This document shows, piece after piece, positions 9,082-19,886 of a DNA stretch of 64,000 nt. The notes beneath the pieces were generated by a model. It was not told where the DNA came from and made no database searches. It worked only from the letters and a program-made list of their open reading frames with translations. The stretch's first letter is position 1. The number at the start of each line of letters is the position of its first letter. Source of the DNA: Brevibacillus brevis (GTDB lineage Bacteria; Bacillota; Bacilli; Brevibacillales; Brevibacillaceae); contig NZ_CP041767.1 of the NCBI RefSeq assembly GCF_022026395.1, positions 5,500,001-5,564,000 of the forward strand, in the 5' to 3' direction. The translations under genes were made by a program, and so were the position numbers.

Positions 9082-11949
9082 TTACTTCGCAACGAATTGT
9101 TCTAGCTTGGCATTCGTCCGTTCTCTATCGCGTTCCAAAATCGGCTTCAAATAGATACCCGTATAAGAGCCTTCCATTTTTGCCACTTCTTCCGGTGTTC
9201 CCGTACCGACAATTTCTCCGCCACGGGTACCACCCTCAGGTCCCAAATCTACGATGTAATCAACCGTTTTGATGACATCCAGATTATGCTCGATGACCAG
9301 CACTGTATCGCCGTTATCCACCAATCGTTGCAGTACTTTCAGCAAACGATCGATATCGTCTGTATGCAGACCGGTTGTCGGTTCATCCAAGATGTACAGG
9401 GTACGTCCTGTGCTGCGTCGATATAGCTCAGAGGCTAGCTTGACGCGTTGTGCTTCCCCGCCAGAGAGCGTGGTAGCAGGCTGCCCAAGCTTCATATATC
9501 CCAGCCCCACGTCTACGATGGTCTGCAGCTTGCGCTCGATCTTCGGCAGATTGCGGAAAAATTCTACCCCATCCTCGATCGTCATTTCCAAAACATCTGC
9601 AATGCTCTTGCCTTTGTACTTCACATCAAGCGTCTCGCGGTTGTAACGCTTGCCGTGGCAAACTTCGCAAGGCACATACACATCCGGCAAAAAGTGCATC
9701 TCGATTTTAATAATCCCGTCACCGCTGCATGCTTCACAACGGCCGCCCTTGACGTTAAAGCTGAAGCGACCTTTTTTATAGCCGCGCACTTTAGCTTCAT
9801 TAGTGGAAGCAAACAGGTCGCGAATATCGTCAAAGACACCTGTATATGTCGCCGGATTGGAACGTGGTGTACGTCCAATTGGAGATTGGTCGATGTCGAT
9901 CACCTTATCGAGATGCTCCAGTCCCAGGATGCGGCGATGCTCCCCAGGCTTCACCTTTGCCTTATTCAAATCGCGAGCCAATGTCTTTTGCAAAATTTCA
10001 TTGATCAGCGTACTTTTTCCTGAGCCAGATACACCTGTTACGGCAACAAAAACGCCTAGAGGAAGCTTCGCAGTGACGTTTTTCAGGTTGTTTTCCTTCG
10101 CGCCCTCAATCTTGATCCATTTGTCCGAAGGCTTGCGACGCTCCATCGGAACAGGGATGAATTTGCGCCCGCTTAAATAGGCACCCGTCAAAGAGTTAGG
10201 GTCCTTCATGACTTCTTCCGGAGTTCCTGCCGCTACGATCTGACCGCCATGTATGCCAGCTCCTGGTCCAATATCAATAATATAATCGCAGGCCATCATC
10301 GTATCCTCGTCATGCTCGACGACGATCAATGTATTCCCCAGCTTGGTCATATGCTCCAGCGTCTTGATCAGACGCGCGTTATCACGCTGATGCAGTCCGA
10401 TACTCGGCTCATCCAAAATGTAGAGAACGCCCATCAGACTAGAACCGATCTGCGTAGCCAGTCGAATCCGCTGCGCTTCTCCCCCGGACAGTGTTCCCGC
10501 CGCACGGCTCAGCGTCAAGTAATCCAGTCCGACATCAATCAAGAAGTTCAGTCGTGCCTTGATTTCTTTTACGATCAGGTTCGCGATCTTTGTTTCCCGC
10601 TCTGTCAGTTCCAGTCCATCGACAAATTGATGCGCATCGAGAATCGACAGCGTAGTCAGCTCGGAAATACTGCGCTCCCCTACCTTTACCGCCAAGCTCT
10701 CCTGACGCAAACGTTGACCTTTGCAGACAGGGCACGCCTTCTGGCTCATGAAGCCTTCGATTTGCTCGCGGATGTAATCCGAGCTGGTCTCCAGATGACG
10801 TCGTTGCAGGTTGATGACGACACCCTCGAACGGTACGACCGCCTCGCGCACTTGCCCAAACTCGTTCTCATAGCGGAAGTGAATTTTTTCGCCTTCACTA
10901 CCGTACATCAAGATTTGTCGGTGCGCTGCAGTAAGCTCTTCATAAGGTACATCCATCCGAATGTTAAAGTGGCGGCAAGCTGATTCCAATAATTGTTGAT
11001 AGTAAGTCGAAGTCTTCGGCTCCCATGCGCCAATCGCCCCGTCATTGAGCGTCTTCGTCGCATCAGGAACGACCATATCCGGGTCTACCTCCAGTTTGAC
11101 ACCCAATCCGTCGCACTCCGAGCAGGCACCAAACGGGCTGTTGAAGGAGAAAATCCGCGGCTCCAGCTCTCCGATGGAGAATCCGCACACCGGGCAAGCA
11201 TGTTTTTCACTGAACAGCAGCTCTTCTTGCTCCATCACATCGACGATGACCTTGCCATCTGCTAAGCGAAGTGCCGTTTCCAAGGAGTCTGCCAGACGCG
11301 CCTGCACATCCGGCTTCACAACGATCCGGTCAACGACAACCTCAATGTTATGCTTCTTGTTCTTTTCCAGCTTGATATCTTCCGACAAATCGGTAATTTC
11401 ACCATTGACCCGCACGCGGACAAAGCCTTGCTTGCGGATGTCCTCCAACAGCTTGACGTGCTCTCCCTTGCGACCTTGCACCATGGGAGCTAGAATCTGC
11501 ATTTTCGTGCGCTCAGGATACTCCATCAGTCGATCGACCATTTGTTCGATGGTCTGGGATTGGATCTCGATACCATGCTCCGGGCAAACCGCTCTACCTA
11601 CACGCGCATACAAAAGGCGCAAATAGTCGTAGATTTCCGTAACCGTCCCTACCGTGGAACGAGGGTTGCGGCTCGTCGTTTTCTGGTCAATCGAGATCGC
11701 AGGGGAAAGTCCCTCAATCGAGTCCACGTCCGGCTTGTCCATCTGCCCAAGAAATTGACGGGCGTATGCAGACAGAGACTCGACATAGCGTCGTTGCCCC
11801 TCTGCGTAAATTGTGTCAAAAGCAAGCGAGGACTTACCCGAGCCAGACAAACCCGTCAGAACGACGAATTTGTCCCTCGGAATGACTACATCAACATTTT
11901 TTAAATTGTGGGCACGTGCACCCTTTACGACAATATGTTCTAATGGCAT
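9082..11949 (-). CDS. uvrA: Excinuclease ABC subunit A
   Basis: Damage-recognition ATPase of nucleotide excision repair; loads UvrB. 955 residues, full length. Two ABC modules are complete: Walker [14 protein letters not shown] (about 32-44) and [11 protein letters not shown] (about 640), signatures [14 protein letters not shown] and [14 protein letters not shown], and both D-loop/H-loop regions. Zinc-finger cysteines are present in [18 protein letters not shown] and the CEACSGDG...CEVC module. Lies 15 bases downstream of uvrB in one operon and has a clear GGAGAGG RBS. Confidence 0.98.
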   Translation of the reverse strand: MPLEHIVVKGARAHNLKNVDVVIPRDKFVVLTGLSGSGKSSLAFDTIYAEGQRRYVESLSAYARQFLGQMDKPDVDSIEGLSPAISIDQKTTSRNPRSTVGTVTEIYDYLRLLYARVGRAVCPEHGIEIQSQTIEQMVDRLMEYPERTKMQILAPMVQGRKGEHVKLLEDIRKQGFVRVRVNGEITDLSEDIKLEKNKKHNIEVVVDRIVVKPDVQARLADSLETALRLADGKVIVDVMEQEELLFSEKHACPVCGFSIGELEPRIFSFNSPFGACSECDGLGVKLEVDPDMVVPDATKTLNDGAIGAWEPKTSTYYQQLLESACRHFNIRMDVPYEELTAAHRQILMYGSEGEKIHFRYENEFGQVREAVVPFEGVVINLQRRHLETSSDYIREQIEGFMSQKACPVCKGQRLRQESLAVKVGERSISELTTLSILDAHQFVDGLELTERETKIANLIVKEIKARLNFLIDVGLDYLTLSRAAGTLSGGEAQRIRLATQIGSSLMGVLYILDEPSIGLHQRDNARLIKTLEHMTKLGNTLIVVEHDEDTMMACDYIIDIGPGAGIHGGQIVAAGTPEEVMKDPNSLTGAYLSGRKFIPVPMERRKPSDKWIKIEGAKENNLKNVTAKLPLGVFVAVTGVSGSGKSTLINEILQKTLARDLNKAKVKPGEHRRILGLEHLDKVIDIDQSPIGRTPRSNPATYTGVFDDIRDLFASTNEAKVRGYKKGRFSFNVKGGRCEACSGDGIIKIEMHFLPDVYVPCEVCHGKRYNRETLDVKYKGKSIADVLEMTIEDGVEFFRNLPKIERKLQTIVDVGLGYMKLGQPATTLSGGEAQRVKLASELYRRSTGRTLYILDEPTTGLHTDDIDRLLKVLQRLVDNGDTVLVIEHNLDVIKTVDYIVDLGPEGGTRGGEIVGTGTPEEVAKMEGSYTGIYLKPILERDRERTNAKLEQFVAK

Positions 11950-11964
11950 GAAAAAAACCTCTCC

Positions 11965-13953
11965 TTAGAGTTCCGCCTTCAGCTCGAGAATCAAATCACG
12001 CAATTCGGCCGCACGCTCGAACATGAGGTTGCGTGCCGCTTCCTTCATTTCTTCTTCCATACGCTCTATGACAGCTACGCGATCCTTCTTCGGCATTTTT
12101 TTGAAGTCTGCATGTGGCAAATAATCCGCTTTTTCCTCCGCTACCTTGGTCGCCTCGATCACGTCGCGGACGGACTTTTTCACGGTTTGCGGCGTGATGC
12201 CGTGCTCTTCATTGTACGCCATCTGAATGGAACGACGACGTTCTGTCTCTCGAATCGCAGAAGCCATCGAATCTGTCATTTTGTCCGCGTACATGATAAC
12301 GCGTCCCTCTGCGTTCCGCGCAGCCCGACCGATCGTCTGAATCAGCGAGCGCTCATTGCGCAGGAACCCTTCCTTGTCTGCATCCAAAATCGCCACAAGC
12401 GATACCTCCGGCAGGTCTAGACCTTCCCGCAAGAGGTTGATCCCGACAAGCACGTCAAACTCGCCTAAACGCAACGAACGTAAAATCTGCATCCGCTCAA
12501 TCGTTTTAATATCCGAGTGAAGATAGCGGACCTTGATTCCGATTTCTTTCAGATAGTCCGTCAAATCCTCAGACATTTTCTTCGTCAGAGTCGTGACGAG
12601 AACTCGCTCATTTTTTGCAATCGTAGCCTGAATCTCGCCAATCAAATCGTCAATCTGTCCTTTGATCGGACGTACCGTAACTGTTGGGTCAATCAAGCCT
12701 GTCGGACGAATCACCTGCTGCACCATTTCCGGGCTGTGCTCCAGCTCATAAGGACCAGGCGTAGCTGAAATGTAAATCGCTTGTTTCAGCTTTCCTTCAA
12801 ACTCTTCGAACTTGAGTGGGCGGTTATCGCGTGCAGAAGGCAGACGGAATCCGTGATCGACGAGTACATCCTTTCGTGCGCGGTCACCGTTATACATCCC
12901 CCGAACCTGCGGCAAGGTCATATGCGACTCATCCATCATGACGATAAAATCTTCTGGGAAGTAATCCAGCAAGGTATACGGAGCATGCCCGGCAGGAAGT
13001 CCCGTCAGATGACGTGAGTAGTTTTCAATACCGGAGCAAAAGCCCATCTCCATCATCATCTCAATATCGTACCGTGTGCGTTGCTCCAGTCGCTGTGCTT
13101 CCAGAAGCTTGCCCGCATCACGGAATTCTTTCAGTCTTTCTTCCAGTTCGGCCTCGATGCTTTGGATAGCCAGCTTCATTTTCTCCTCGCGCGTCACGTA
13201 GTGAGAGGCAGGGAAAATGGCAATGTGATCACGCTGTCCCAAAATCTCCCCGGTCAGTACGTCAATCGAAGTAATCCGCTCAATTTCATCTCCGAAAAAC
13301 TCTACGCGAATCGCCTGCTCACTCTGTGAAGCAGGAAAAATCTCCACCACGTCACCCCGCACGCGGAACGTACCACGTGTAAAGTTGATATCGTTGCGTG
13401 TGTACTGGATATCGACCAGCCGATGCAAAATCTCGTCCCGTCCTTTTTCCATGCCAACACGCAAAGACAAGAGCAGTTCGCGATACTCTTCCGGCGAACC
13501 CAATCCGTAAATGCAGGAGACGGAGGCAACGATGATCACGTCTCGGCGTTCAAACAGCGCACTGGTAGCCGAGTGACGGAGCTTGTCGATCTCCTCGTTG
13601 ATGCTCGAGTCTTTTTCAATAAACGTATCCGATTGGGGAATGTATGCTTCGGGTTGATAGTAATCGTAGTAGCTGACGAAGTATTCCACCGCGTTGTTCG
13701 GGAAAAACTCCTTAAACTCTGCACACAGCTGAGCGGCCAGAGTTTTGTTGTGAGCCATCACGAGTGTCGGCCTGTTCACCTGAGCAATTACCTGGGCAGC
13801 CGTATAAGTCTTTCCCGTTCCCGTCGCACCCAGCAATGTCTGGTGTCGCTTGCCAGCCTTTAACCCTGCCACCAGCTCGGCAATGGCAGTCGGCTGGTCA
13901 CCGGACGGTTGAAACTCCGATACCAATTCAAAACGCTCCATTCCCTCGTTCAT
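11965..13953 (-). CDS. uvrB: Excinuclease ABC subunit B
   Basis: Central DNA-damage-verifying subunit of UvrABC. 662 residues. Walker [15 protein letters not shown] near residue 42, beta-hairpin [12 protein letters not shown], helicase motifs [19 protein letters not shown] and [14 protein letters not shown], and a C-terminal UVR domain that binds UvrC. Either the ATG at 13953 or the in-frame ATG four codons later ([12 protein letters not shown]) could be used; a GAGGAG stretch touches the first. Regulated by a LexA-type box upstream. Confidence 0.97.
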   Translation of the reverse strand: MNEGMERFELVSEFQPSGDQPTAIAELVAGLKAGKRHQTLLGATGTGKTYTAAQVIAQVNRPTLVMAHNKTLAAQLCAEFKEFFPNNAVEYFVSYYDYYQPEAYIPQSDTFIEKDSSINEEIDKLRHSATSALFERRDVIIVASVSCIYGLGSPEEYRELLLSLRVGMEKGRDEILHRLVDIQYTRNDINFTRGTFRVRGDVVEIFPASQSEQAIRVEFFGDEIERITSIDVLTGEILGQRDHIAIFPASHYVTREEKMKLAIQSIEAELEERLKEFRDAGKLLEAQRLEQRTRYDIEMMMEMGFCSGIENYSRHLTGLPAGHAPYTLLDYFPEDFIVMMDESHMTLPQVRGMYNGDRARKDVLVDHGFRLPSARDNRPLKFEEFEGKLKQAIYISATPGPYELEHSPEMVQQVIRPTGLIDPTVTVRPIKGQIDDLIGEIQATIAKNERVLVTTLTKKMSEDLTDYLKEIGIKVRYLHSDIKTIERMQILRSLRLGEFDVLVGINLLREGLDLPEVSLVAILDADKEGFLRNERSLIQTIGRAARNAEGRVIMYADKMTDSMASAIRETERRRSIQMAYNEEHGITPQTVKKSVRDVIEATKVAEEKADYLPHADFKKMPKKDRVAVIERMEEEMKEAARNLMFERAAELRDLILELKAEL

Positions 13954-13982
13954 CTCCTCATAGCATGACTGTTTCTACTTCC

Positions 13983-13988
13983 ATTATA
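13983..13988 (-). promoter_or_regulatory. -10 element of the uvrBA promoter
   Basis: A perfect TATAAT on the minus strand about 30 bases ahead of uvrB. The matching -35 is poor (GCTTAA with 17 bases spacing), as expected for a damage-induced promoter. Confidence 0.6.
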
Positions 13989-14019
13989 ACACAATTCCGG
14001 CTAGTTTAAGCCCAAAATT

Positions 14020-14033
14020 CGAACAAACGTTTG
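14020..14033. promoter_or_regulatory. LexA (DinR) SOS box of uvrBA
   Basis: CGAACAAACGTTTG differs at one position from the Bacillus LexA consensus CGAAC-N4-GTTCG. It lies about 30 bases upstream of the uvrB -10, next to the -35, and so predicts SOS induction of uvrBA as known for B. subtilis. It is also close to the divergent flgD-like gene. Confidence 0.75.
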
Positions 14034-14055
14034 TCTTCATCTTTCCACCAATTTT

Positions 14056-14063
14056 TCCGATAT
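14056..14063 (+). promoter_or_regulatory. SigmaD-like -10 element upstream of the FlgD-like gene
   Basis: TCCGATAT matches the flagellar sigmaD -10 consensus GCCGATAT at seven of eight bases, 58 bases ahead of the ATG. No convincing TAAA -35 is found 14-16 bases upstream, so the assignment rests on the -10 and on the flagellar gene. Confidence 0.4.
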
Positions 14064-14121
14064 AAGATGAAGGAAGCACAAACATACGCAGATACACTCG
14101 CCACCTTCAGGGAGGATTGAC

Positions 14122-15054
14122 ATGTCAGATACCGGAACAACCGTCAAAAATAACCCTTATATACAACCGCATATGAGCTATAAAGGCAAAAAAGAATTCT
14201 CCACAGAGCTCGACCAAAATGCCTTTATGAAGCTCATGCTGGAGCAGTTAAAGCATCAAGACCCTATGTCCCCCATGGACAACTCTCAGTTCATCCAACA
14301 AACAAGTATGCTGACCATGGTAGAAAAAATCACAAAAATGACCACGCTGATGGAGCAATCGAACAACAGCATGGTCACTTTGGAAAAGTATGAAAAGCTG
14401 GTAGGTCGTACTGCCTCGTATTCCCTTACTACAAAAGACGAGATGACGGGAGAAACCAAGACGGAGAAGAAAGAAGGCGTACTTGATGCCGTCTACATGG
14501 ATCAAGGCAAAATCTACTTCCGTATTGCAGGCGAATCGACGCCGATTCCGCTGGCAGACGTCTCCGGATTGGAATCGCAAGGTCTGGCCGGCAATACGCT
14601 CGACAACAGCGTGAAGTACATGGAAATGATCGGTCGTGAGATTTCCTATAAAGTAACAAAGGAAGTCGACCGGGATGGCAATCCAGATACCAAAAACGAC
14701 ATTTCCAAAGTTGATGAAATCTTGAATGGCGTCATCACTGGTTTTACCACCAAAAACGGTACCGCACAATTCCAACTGGATAATGGATCAACCGTAAAAG
14801 CTGAAGAAATCGTAGGCATGACGGTGAAACCTGAAAACAGAACAATGGGCAACTCCCTTGCCTACGCGCAAATGATCGGCTACAACATCACGTACAACCA
14901 GTCTCAAACGAATCCGGATGGCACCACTAGCACTACTCCTCTTACCGGAGTAGTTAAGGCTGTCAGCATGAAAAACGGAGTCGTCGAATTCGTCCTCCAG
15001 GATGATAAGAAAGTTGCTCTCAATCAAATCACAGGATTCGAAGCAACTGCCTAG
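14122..15054 (+). CDS. flgD: Flagellar hook-capping protein FlgD with three C-terminal repeats
   Basis: Scaffold cap for hook assembly at the growing flagellum. The N-terminus carries the FlgD hallmark (AFMKLMLEQLKHQDPMSPMD, about 34-53, then NSQFIQQTSMLTMVEKI). At 310 residues it is far longer than the roughly 140-residue Bacillus FlgD. Residues about 90-310 hold three tandem copies of a 60-80-residue domain, each beginning Y-x-x-[ML]-[IV]-G and ending in an Ile/Val-Gly strand (near residues 91, 170 and 245). It stands alone, divergent from uvrB, not in a hook-basal-body operon. RBS GGGAGG at good spacing. Confidence 0.85.
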   Translation: MSDTGTTVKNNPYIQPHMSYKGKKEFSTELDQNAFMKLMLEQLKHQDPMSPMDNSQFIQQTSMLTMVEKITKMTTLMEQSNNSMVTLEKYEKLVGRTASYSLTTKDEMTGETKTEKKEGVLDAVYMDQGKIYFRIAGESTPIPLADVSGLESQGLAGNTLDNSVKYMEMIGREISYKVTKEVDRDGNPDTKNDISKVDEILNGVITGFTTKNGTAQFQLDNGSTVKAEEIVGMTVKPENRTMGNSLAYAQMIGYNITYNQSQTNPDGTTSTTPLTGVVKAVSMKNGVVEFVLQDDKKVALNQITGFEATA

Positions 15055-15063
15055 AACCTATAC

Positions 15064-15106
15064 AAAAAGCCGCACATCTTCGAAATCGGAGAAGGCGGCT
15101 TTTTCT
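15064..15106. terminator. Bidirectional terminator between flgD and the YcdB-like gene
   Basis: AAAAAGCCGC...CTTC, loop, GAAGGCGGCTTTTT. A-run and T-run flank the stem, serving the two convergent genes. Confidence 0.85.
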
Positions 15107-15117
15107 TTTACAAATAC

Positions 15118-16818
15118 CTATTCGTTTACGATCACTTTTCCGGTTATCGCATCCACATAAAACGTATCATCTACTTTAAATTCTCCCCCGCAGAAGCAAT
15201 GCGAGCGAGTTTGGCGAAACGAAAGGTCATAGCCGAGCTTCCATGTAATCGTGCCTTTCTTATAATCTGGCTGGTGGATATAGGTCAGCTCAAGTGGATA
15301 GGTTTGCAGTAATCGGGTCATGGCCACTTGTTCTTTAAGGGCTTGGGAACGGGCCGGGTATTTGACACTGGCCGGTTTGTTTATGCTCACCTGCTCCCAT
15401 GTACCCGTCCATGAATCGATCTGAATCGTATACATCCCGTTCTCCACACTTTGATTGACCCCATAAACTGGAATGCCGTTTACAAGGGGATCAGCTATGA
15501 TCGAGGTGTACCTTTCATCTCCATCCTCCGTTATTTGGATCTGATTGCTTCCAGACGGAGCCAGTCTTTTCAAAAGCTTATCCGCTTCCATCCGATCCCG
15601 CTTCTTATCCGTTTTCACATTAGACCATTGTGGATTGTTCACCTTTGTGGAAAATTCAAGCAGTTCACCAGTCTTTGCATCTGTCACGAGTAGATGATGC
15701 TGCTCGCCGTTATTGCTTCCCTCAGGAAAGGTAGCCATTCGAGATATCTTGTCAGCATCGGGAACCCCTTCACCAAAATTTCCCCATATGAAATAACGAA
15801 GGGCTGGACCATCATCGTAACTCGCCTCGTAGATGGACAGCGGCAGCTTTTCTGTTTCGATTCTAAACAACATGCGTAACAAATCACGCGCTTGCGTCTC
15901 TGTTTGCGCTACCCACCTCTCACCTGTTCCGGTCACATTGATGATCTGAGAGGGGTTGGTTGTCGCTCGGGAATTCGTTGTGACCAATCGTTTGCCACTA
16001 AAGGCATCCAATGCACTACCTGTATGTTGTTGCGTGATAATTCCATTTTTCAGGACATAAGCGAGCTTTGCTTCTACCTGATCGCTTTGATTATGAATGG
16101 GCAATAAATAAACGAGCTCCAATGGACGGCTTTCTTGCCACTTTCGAACAGCTTGTTCGGGGGAGATGATGCGCTGCGGAGATGGGAGTGAAGAGGGACT
16201 TACTTTTTCGTATAGCCTGCCATCAAACGTAGAAAACCAAACGATTCTTCCCGAGGCATCAAAACTGACGAGACAATCATAATCGTCATCGAGCACCACA
16301 TTATTCAGGACTCGCACCAACCGAACCGTCAATAGGTCCTTATTTTTAAAAACCTCTCTTGCTTGGTAAGCATTTCCTGTGGCAGTTCCCTGCAATCCAG
16401 CGACAAAAGCCAGCGCACGTGCTTTTGCCTGCTGCTCAGTCGGGTAGGCAGGCTTTGTTGCTGCTTTCGGGGTAAGATTCAGTCTGAGCAGCTCACCTGT
16501 TTGTCCGTCAAAAATCGCATCATCCATGGACGATTCAGCCTCAGCCGCAGACAGCGCAAACGTGACCGCCACCCCGCTCACACCAGGTCCATCCACATCG
16601 CCACCGTAAACGACATAACGCGAAGACAACTCCGGTAAAAGTTTGACTAGCTTTTGGACACCTTTGGTCACATGCATCGGCACAGCCACAACTGATTGTG
16701 CCTGTGCTACGGTCACAGAAGTCGTTGCGCCAGCTCCTGATAAGGGTGCGGCAAAAACCGTGGCAGCAGCTAATGTACCCGACAAATACCACGAGACCGT
16801 TCTTTTTACCTTGAACAC
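15118..16818 (-). CDS. Secreted YcdB/YcdC-domain (PepSY-like) protein
   Basis: About 566 residues from a GTG start at 16818, placed by a GGGAG sequence eight bases upstream. A typical signal peptide follows (KVKRTVSWYLSGTLAAATVF, with cleavage after an Ala-rich stretch). Repeated PepSY-like units (TEQQAKARALAFVAG, SPEQAVRKWQESRPLEL, KADKLLKRLAPSG, DAITGKVIV near the end) resemble the YcdB/YcdC extracellular domain family. Role unknown; such proteins are often linked to protease inhibition or the spore/cell envelope. A longer ATG start at 16929 was rejected because its extra residues would be read from the terminator hairpin of the upstream gene. Confidence 0.75.
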   Translation of the reverse strand: MFKVKRTVSWYLSGTLAAATVFAAPLSGAGATTSVTVAQAQSVVAVPMHVTKGVQKLVKLLPELSSRYVVYGGDVDGPGVSGVAVTFALSAAEAESSMDDAIFDGQTGELLRLNLTPKAATKPAYPTEQQAKARALAFVAGLQGTATGNAYQAREVFKNKDLLTVRLVRVLNNVVLDDDYDCLVSFDASGRIVWFSTFDGRLYEKVSPSSLPSPQRIISPEQAVRKWQESRPLELVYLLPIHNQSDQVEAKLAYVLKNGIITQQHTGSALDAFSGKRLVTTNSRATTNPSQIINVTGTGERWVAQTETQARDLLRMLFRIETEKLPLSIYEASYDDGPALRYFIWGNFGEGVPDADKISRMATFPEGSNNGEQHHLLVTDAKTGELLEFSTKVNNPQWSNVKTDKKRDRMEADKLLKRLAPSGSNQIQITEDGDERYTSIIADPLVNGIPVYGVNQSVENGMYTIQIDSWTGTWEQVSINKPASVKYPARSQALKEQVAMTRLLQTYPLELTYIHQPDYKKGTITWKLGYDLSFRQTRSHCFCGGEFKVDDTFYVDAITGKVIVNE

Positions 16819-16904
16819 CGACCCCACTCCCTTTTTTTTCCTCCTACATTGAGACGCAACAGCCACCAGTAAGTTTCCGAATGGACAAGCTTTTCTCGAA
16901 AAAA

Positions 16905-16936
16905 AGAAGGTATGCATGTTTGTCTGCATACCTTCT
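16905..16936 (-). terminator. Terminator after minJ
   Basis: Minus strand AGAAGGTATGCA, eight-base loop, TGCATACCTTCT, then a TTTTT run. A perfect 12-bp stem. Confidence 0.9.
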
Positions 16937-16947
16937 CCCCACTATCC

Positions 16948-18216
16948 TTAAGCTCCAACATTCAGTTTCTCCAGCTTTTGCTTGATCAGCTCGACTACAC
17001 TGGAGCGTTTCAAATCAACAAATGCACGGGTATTTGCATCCGGAACCACAATGATCCCCAGTTGGTGATGATTGCCCGCATAGACCGCACACTGTACGAA
17101 CTTCAGCTCACCTTCACGCGTGAGTACTTCCATTTTGCAAAAGGCAGGATTGGCTTGTAGCGCTGGATACAGATCTTCTTTTTCCCGCACCGCAATGCCA
17201 TTTACTTTCACGATAATCTCACCAGGCGTGATACCGATCTCCTCTGCTCTCGTACCCGGAATGACACCCATCACTTTTACACCACGCGAAGACTGGATGA
17301 AATAAGGCGAACGCTTTCTTTCTTGATACTGACTCCAGAAAAACAGCGCCTCATGACCGAATAGTGCAAAGATCGCAGCCAGCAAGATCAACGGATAAAA
17401 CCATACTACCAGAGCACACAACCCCAACAAAATAATCGCATACAGCGTCAAATTTTTCGCAACCTGCGTTGCTTTTCTATACGGAGTCATCGTTTGCGTC
17501 ATGTCAGAGAATCCGGTCACTGTTGGCAAAAGCATCAATCCGAAAGAAGCGACTTCCGGTGAAAAGAACGGCCACCCTGGATACAACGCGCCACTGATAG
17601 CACTTGGCTCCATCTGTACGAACAGCACGACTGGCGTCAGCCAAAAAGAATGAAGCAAATAGGCACCCACGATCCGACCACGTTGCCCTTCTACAAACAG
17701 CGGAGAAGCATCCCGCCCGCCATTCCAGCGTACGAGCATCGCTTCAATCAGATGCATAACCGCAACTAACGCAAGCAACGGCAAAGGTTTCGCTTGATGA
17801 ATCAATTCCCAGACATAGCTCAATCCAGGAACATCCGTAACCGGTGGAATGACCAGTGTGATCGCGTGTAAAATCGCCAATACCCCTGCAGCATATGCAA
17901 AACAGAGAAACCGTAAACGAATCAGCGCCAAGATGAGCGCCAATCCCCATAGTATCCACAAATCCTGTGCTTGCACGACCACGCCGAGTCCTGCACTAAG
18001 AAGAGAAATCAGCAAGCCTCCCACCAAGCCCATCCCTACAGCCCGTATCGTCGAGAGCAAAGGGGACTGAATGCGTGCAGAAAAAAGCTGTCTTTCCAGG
18101 TTCATCTGTCTGCGATAATGCAAATAAATAAACACCAGAAAGAGATAGAAGACAGGATTGATAAAAAATGCGGCAAAGCCATATGCAATGGTAAGCATAT
18201 CTGCCTGTATCGCCAA
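16948..18216 (-). CDS. minJ: Polytopic PDZ protein, MinJ-like division-site determinant
   Basis: About 422 residues: a membrane domain with several hydrophobic helices (to about residue 310), then a C-terminal PDZ domain (KVMGVIPGTRAEEIGITPGE and following). In B. subtilis MinJ bridges DivIVA and MinD and is encoded next to ctpB, as here; the name rests on architecture plus synteny. A TTG start at 18216 is chosen because GAGGTGAGG lies ahead of it at proper distance and the longer frame (ATG 18309) would run through the ctpB terminator hairpin. The swarming gene swrA, next to minJ in B. subtilis, is not present. Confidence 0.75.
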   Translation of the reverse strand: MAIQADMLTIAYGFAAFFINPVFYLFLVFIYLHYRRQMNLERQLFSARIQSPLLSTIRAVGMGLVGGLLISLLSAGLGVVVQAQDLWILWGLALILALIRLRFLCFAYAAGVLAILHAITLVIPPVTDVPGLSYVWELIHQAKPLPLLALVAVMHLIEAMLVRWNGGRDASPLFVEGQRGRIVGAYLLHSFWLTPVVLFVQMEPSAISGALYPGWPFFSPEVASFGLMLLPTVTGFSDMTQTMTPYRKATQVAKNLTLYAIILLGLCALVVWFYPLILLAAIFALFGHEALFFWSQYQERKRSPYFIQSSRGVKVMGVIPGTRAEEIGITPGEIIVKVNGIAVREKEDLYPALQANPAFCKMEVLTREGELKFVQCAVYAGNHHQLGIIVVPDANTRAFVDLKRSSVVELIKQKLEKLNVGA

Positions 18217-18244
18217 TTGCCTCACCTCAACTAAAAGAAAGAAA

Positions 18245-18271
18245 AACCACGGCATTTGATTTGCCGTGGTT
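18245..18271 (-). terminator. Terminator between ctpB and minJ
   Basis: Minus strand AACCACGGCA, seven-base loop, TGCCGTGGTT, then TTTCTTTC. Perfect 10-bp stem. Part of the transcripts from the ftsEX side should end here. Confidence 0.88.
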
Positions 18272-18324
18272 ATCATTTCTACGGATAGAAGGTATTTACC
18301 TGCTTCCATTTTCTTGATTATTCA

Positions 18325-19794
18325 TTACTTGCCCGTGACTACATCCAGAGCTTTTTGCAATTGCAGGTCATTCTCTGGCTTCGTCATCGTTTTACGGAGA
18401 CTTTCTTCCAGCGAAGAGCGTGTCTTCGCATCTACTTTGCCAGTTACCTCAAGTTTGTTGGAGGTTTGGAACTGCTTGATTGCTTCCTCTGTCTTTTCAT
18501 CAAAATAGCCATCTTCTCGTCCTGGAGACAGATTCAAGCCCTTCAGGATGAGCTGCAGGTTTTTCACATCAGTACCAGCCATGTCGCGCTGCAATACTTT
18601 ATCTGCTGGCAACAGAGTTGCATTGAAATAGTCTGGTTGCTTGACTTCAAAGTCTGGCTTAATGCCTTTTTTATGGACCCATTCACCACTCGGTGTGACC
18701 CACTTGGCAATCGTCAGCTTCAATTGGCTCTTGTCGTTCATTTCCATAGTGCTCTGAACGGTTCCTTTACCAAAGGTCTTCTCACCAACCAGCTTGTAGT
18801 TTCCGCTATCCCGCAGAGCACCCGCCAGAATCTCCGATGCACTGGCGCTTCCGCCATTAATCAGTACCGAGATTGGATAAGGCTTGCCAGCTTCTGTAGT
18901 CGAGAAATACTCCTCTTTTTGCTGTCCGCCATTTCCATACTCGATCTGCACGATCTTGCCTTTTTTCGGCACGAGGATTTCTCCGATTTCTTTCACAGCT
19001 AACAAATATCCGCCCGGATTGCCTCGAACGTCAATTACCAGACCGCCAATCCCCTTCTGCTCGAGAGCAGCCAGCTGTTCTTTGAAGTGCTTAGCTGTGT
19101 CTGTAGAGAATTGGGTAATGTTGATCATCCCTACTTTAACACCGTTCTTCTCGATAATCTGACTGTTTACCGTCTCAATCGGGATATCGTCACGCACACA
19201 CACGATGGTAAGAGGCTCTGGCACCCCGGCTCTCACTACTTTGAGAACCGCCTTCGTTCCTTTTGGACCACGAATCTTCGTCACTGCCTGATGCAGGTCC
19301 AATCCTTCAAGGGATTCATCATTTACGCTCAAAATTTGGTCGTTTGGCCGCAGCCCTGCACGCTCCGCTGGAGAGTTTTTGAATGGCGAAACAACCGTTA
19401 CCCGACCATTTTGCATCGTTACCTCTGTCCCGATCCCTTGGAAAGTCGAGTGTAGGGTAGATGTGAACTCCTCAGCAGAACGAGGGTCCATATAATCACT
19501 GTACGGATCTTCTAGCGACCCGACCATTCCGCCAATTGCACCCTCTACTAACTGCTCGTTGGTGACATTTTGGATGTAATCTTTCTTGATTGCTGAAAAC
19601 GCCTCGTACAGCTTCTGGAACTCTTTCGGATAATCTCCGCTCCCAGAAAACAGCGCCATGCTGGATGCTGTTAAAGCACCACCTTGACTCGAACTGGCGC
19701 TAGCCGATGTCTTCATGATCGCCATCGTAATAAAACTACTGGCTACCATCGAGATGAGTACAAGCGCGATTACGGTACGTCCTTTCCATCTCAC
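18325..19794 (-). CDS. ctpB: C-terminal processing protease, S41 family (CtpB-like)
   Basis: 489 residues. N-terminal signal anchor (about 7-27), PDZ domain (about 95-175, GIGTEVTMQNGRVTVVSPF), S41 protease domain with the Ser in INGGSASASEILAGAL and the Lys in VGEKTFGKGTVQS, and a C-terminal peptidoglycan-binding domain (LQLILKGLNLSPGREDGYFD). In B. subtilis CtpB cleaves SpoIVFA to activate sigmaK processing during sporulation. The GTG start has a GGTGA RBS. Follows envC in the same direction, separated by 92 bases. Confidence 0.9.
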   Translation of the reverse strand: MRWKGRTVIALVLISMVASSFITMAIMKTSASASSSQGGALTASSMALFSGSGDYPKEFQKLYEAFSAIKKDYIQNVTNEQLVEGAIGGMVGSLEDPYSDYMDPRSAEEFTSTLHSTFQGIGTEVTMQNGRVTVVSPFKNSPAERAGLRPNDQILSVNDESLEGLDLHQAVTKIRGPKGTKAVLKVVRAGVPEPLTIVCVRDDIPIETVNSQIIEKNGVKVGMINITQFSTDTAKHFKEQLAALEQKGIGGLVIDVRGNPGGYLLAVKEIGEILVPKKGKIVQIEYGNGGQQKEEYFSTTEAGKPYPISVLINGGSASASEILAGALRDSGNYKLVGEKTFGKGTVQSTMEMNDKSQLKLTIAKWVTPSGEWVHKKGIKPDFEVKQPDYFNATLLPADKVLQRDMAGTDVKNLQLILKGLNLSPGREDGYFDEKTEEAIKQFQTSNKLEVTGKVDAKTRSSLEESLRKTMTKPENDLQLQKALDVVTGK

Positions 19795-19886
19795 TGTTAC
19801 GTCACCATCCTTTGTGCTACCGGAAAAAGATATGCTGCTAGTGTATGCATGTTCCGATCACAATATTTGTCTGGTCGCACGAGGGT

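Noticed and set aside
13993..14006. AATTCCGGCTAGTT occurs here and again at 33404-33417
   Set aside because: A 14-bp identity in two intergenic regions, but at different distances to the promoters and with no further similarity; probably chance or an unassigned weak site.
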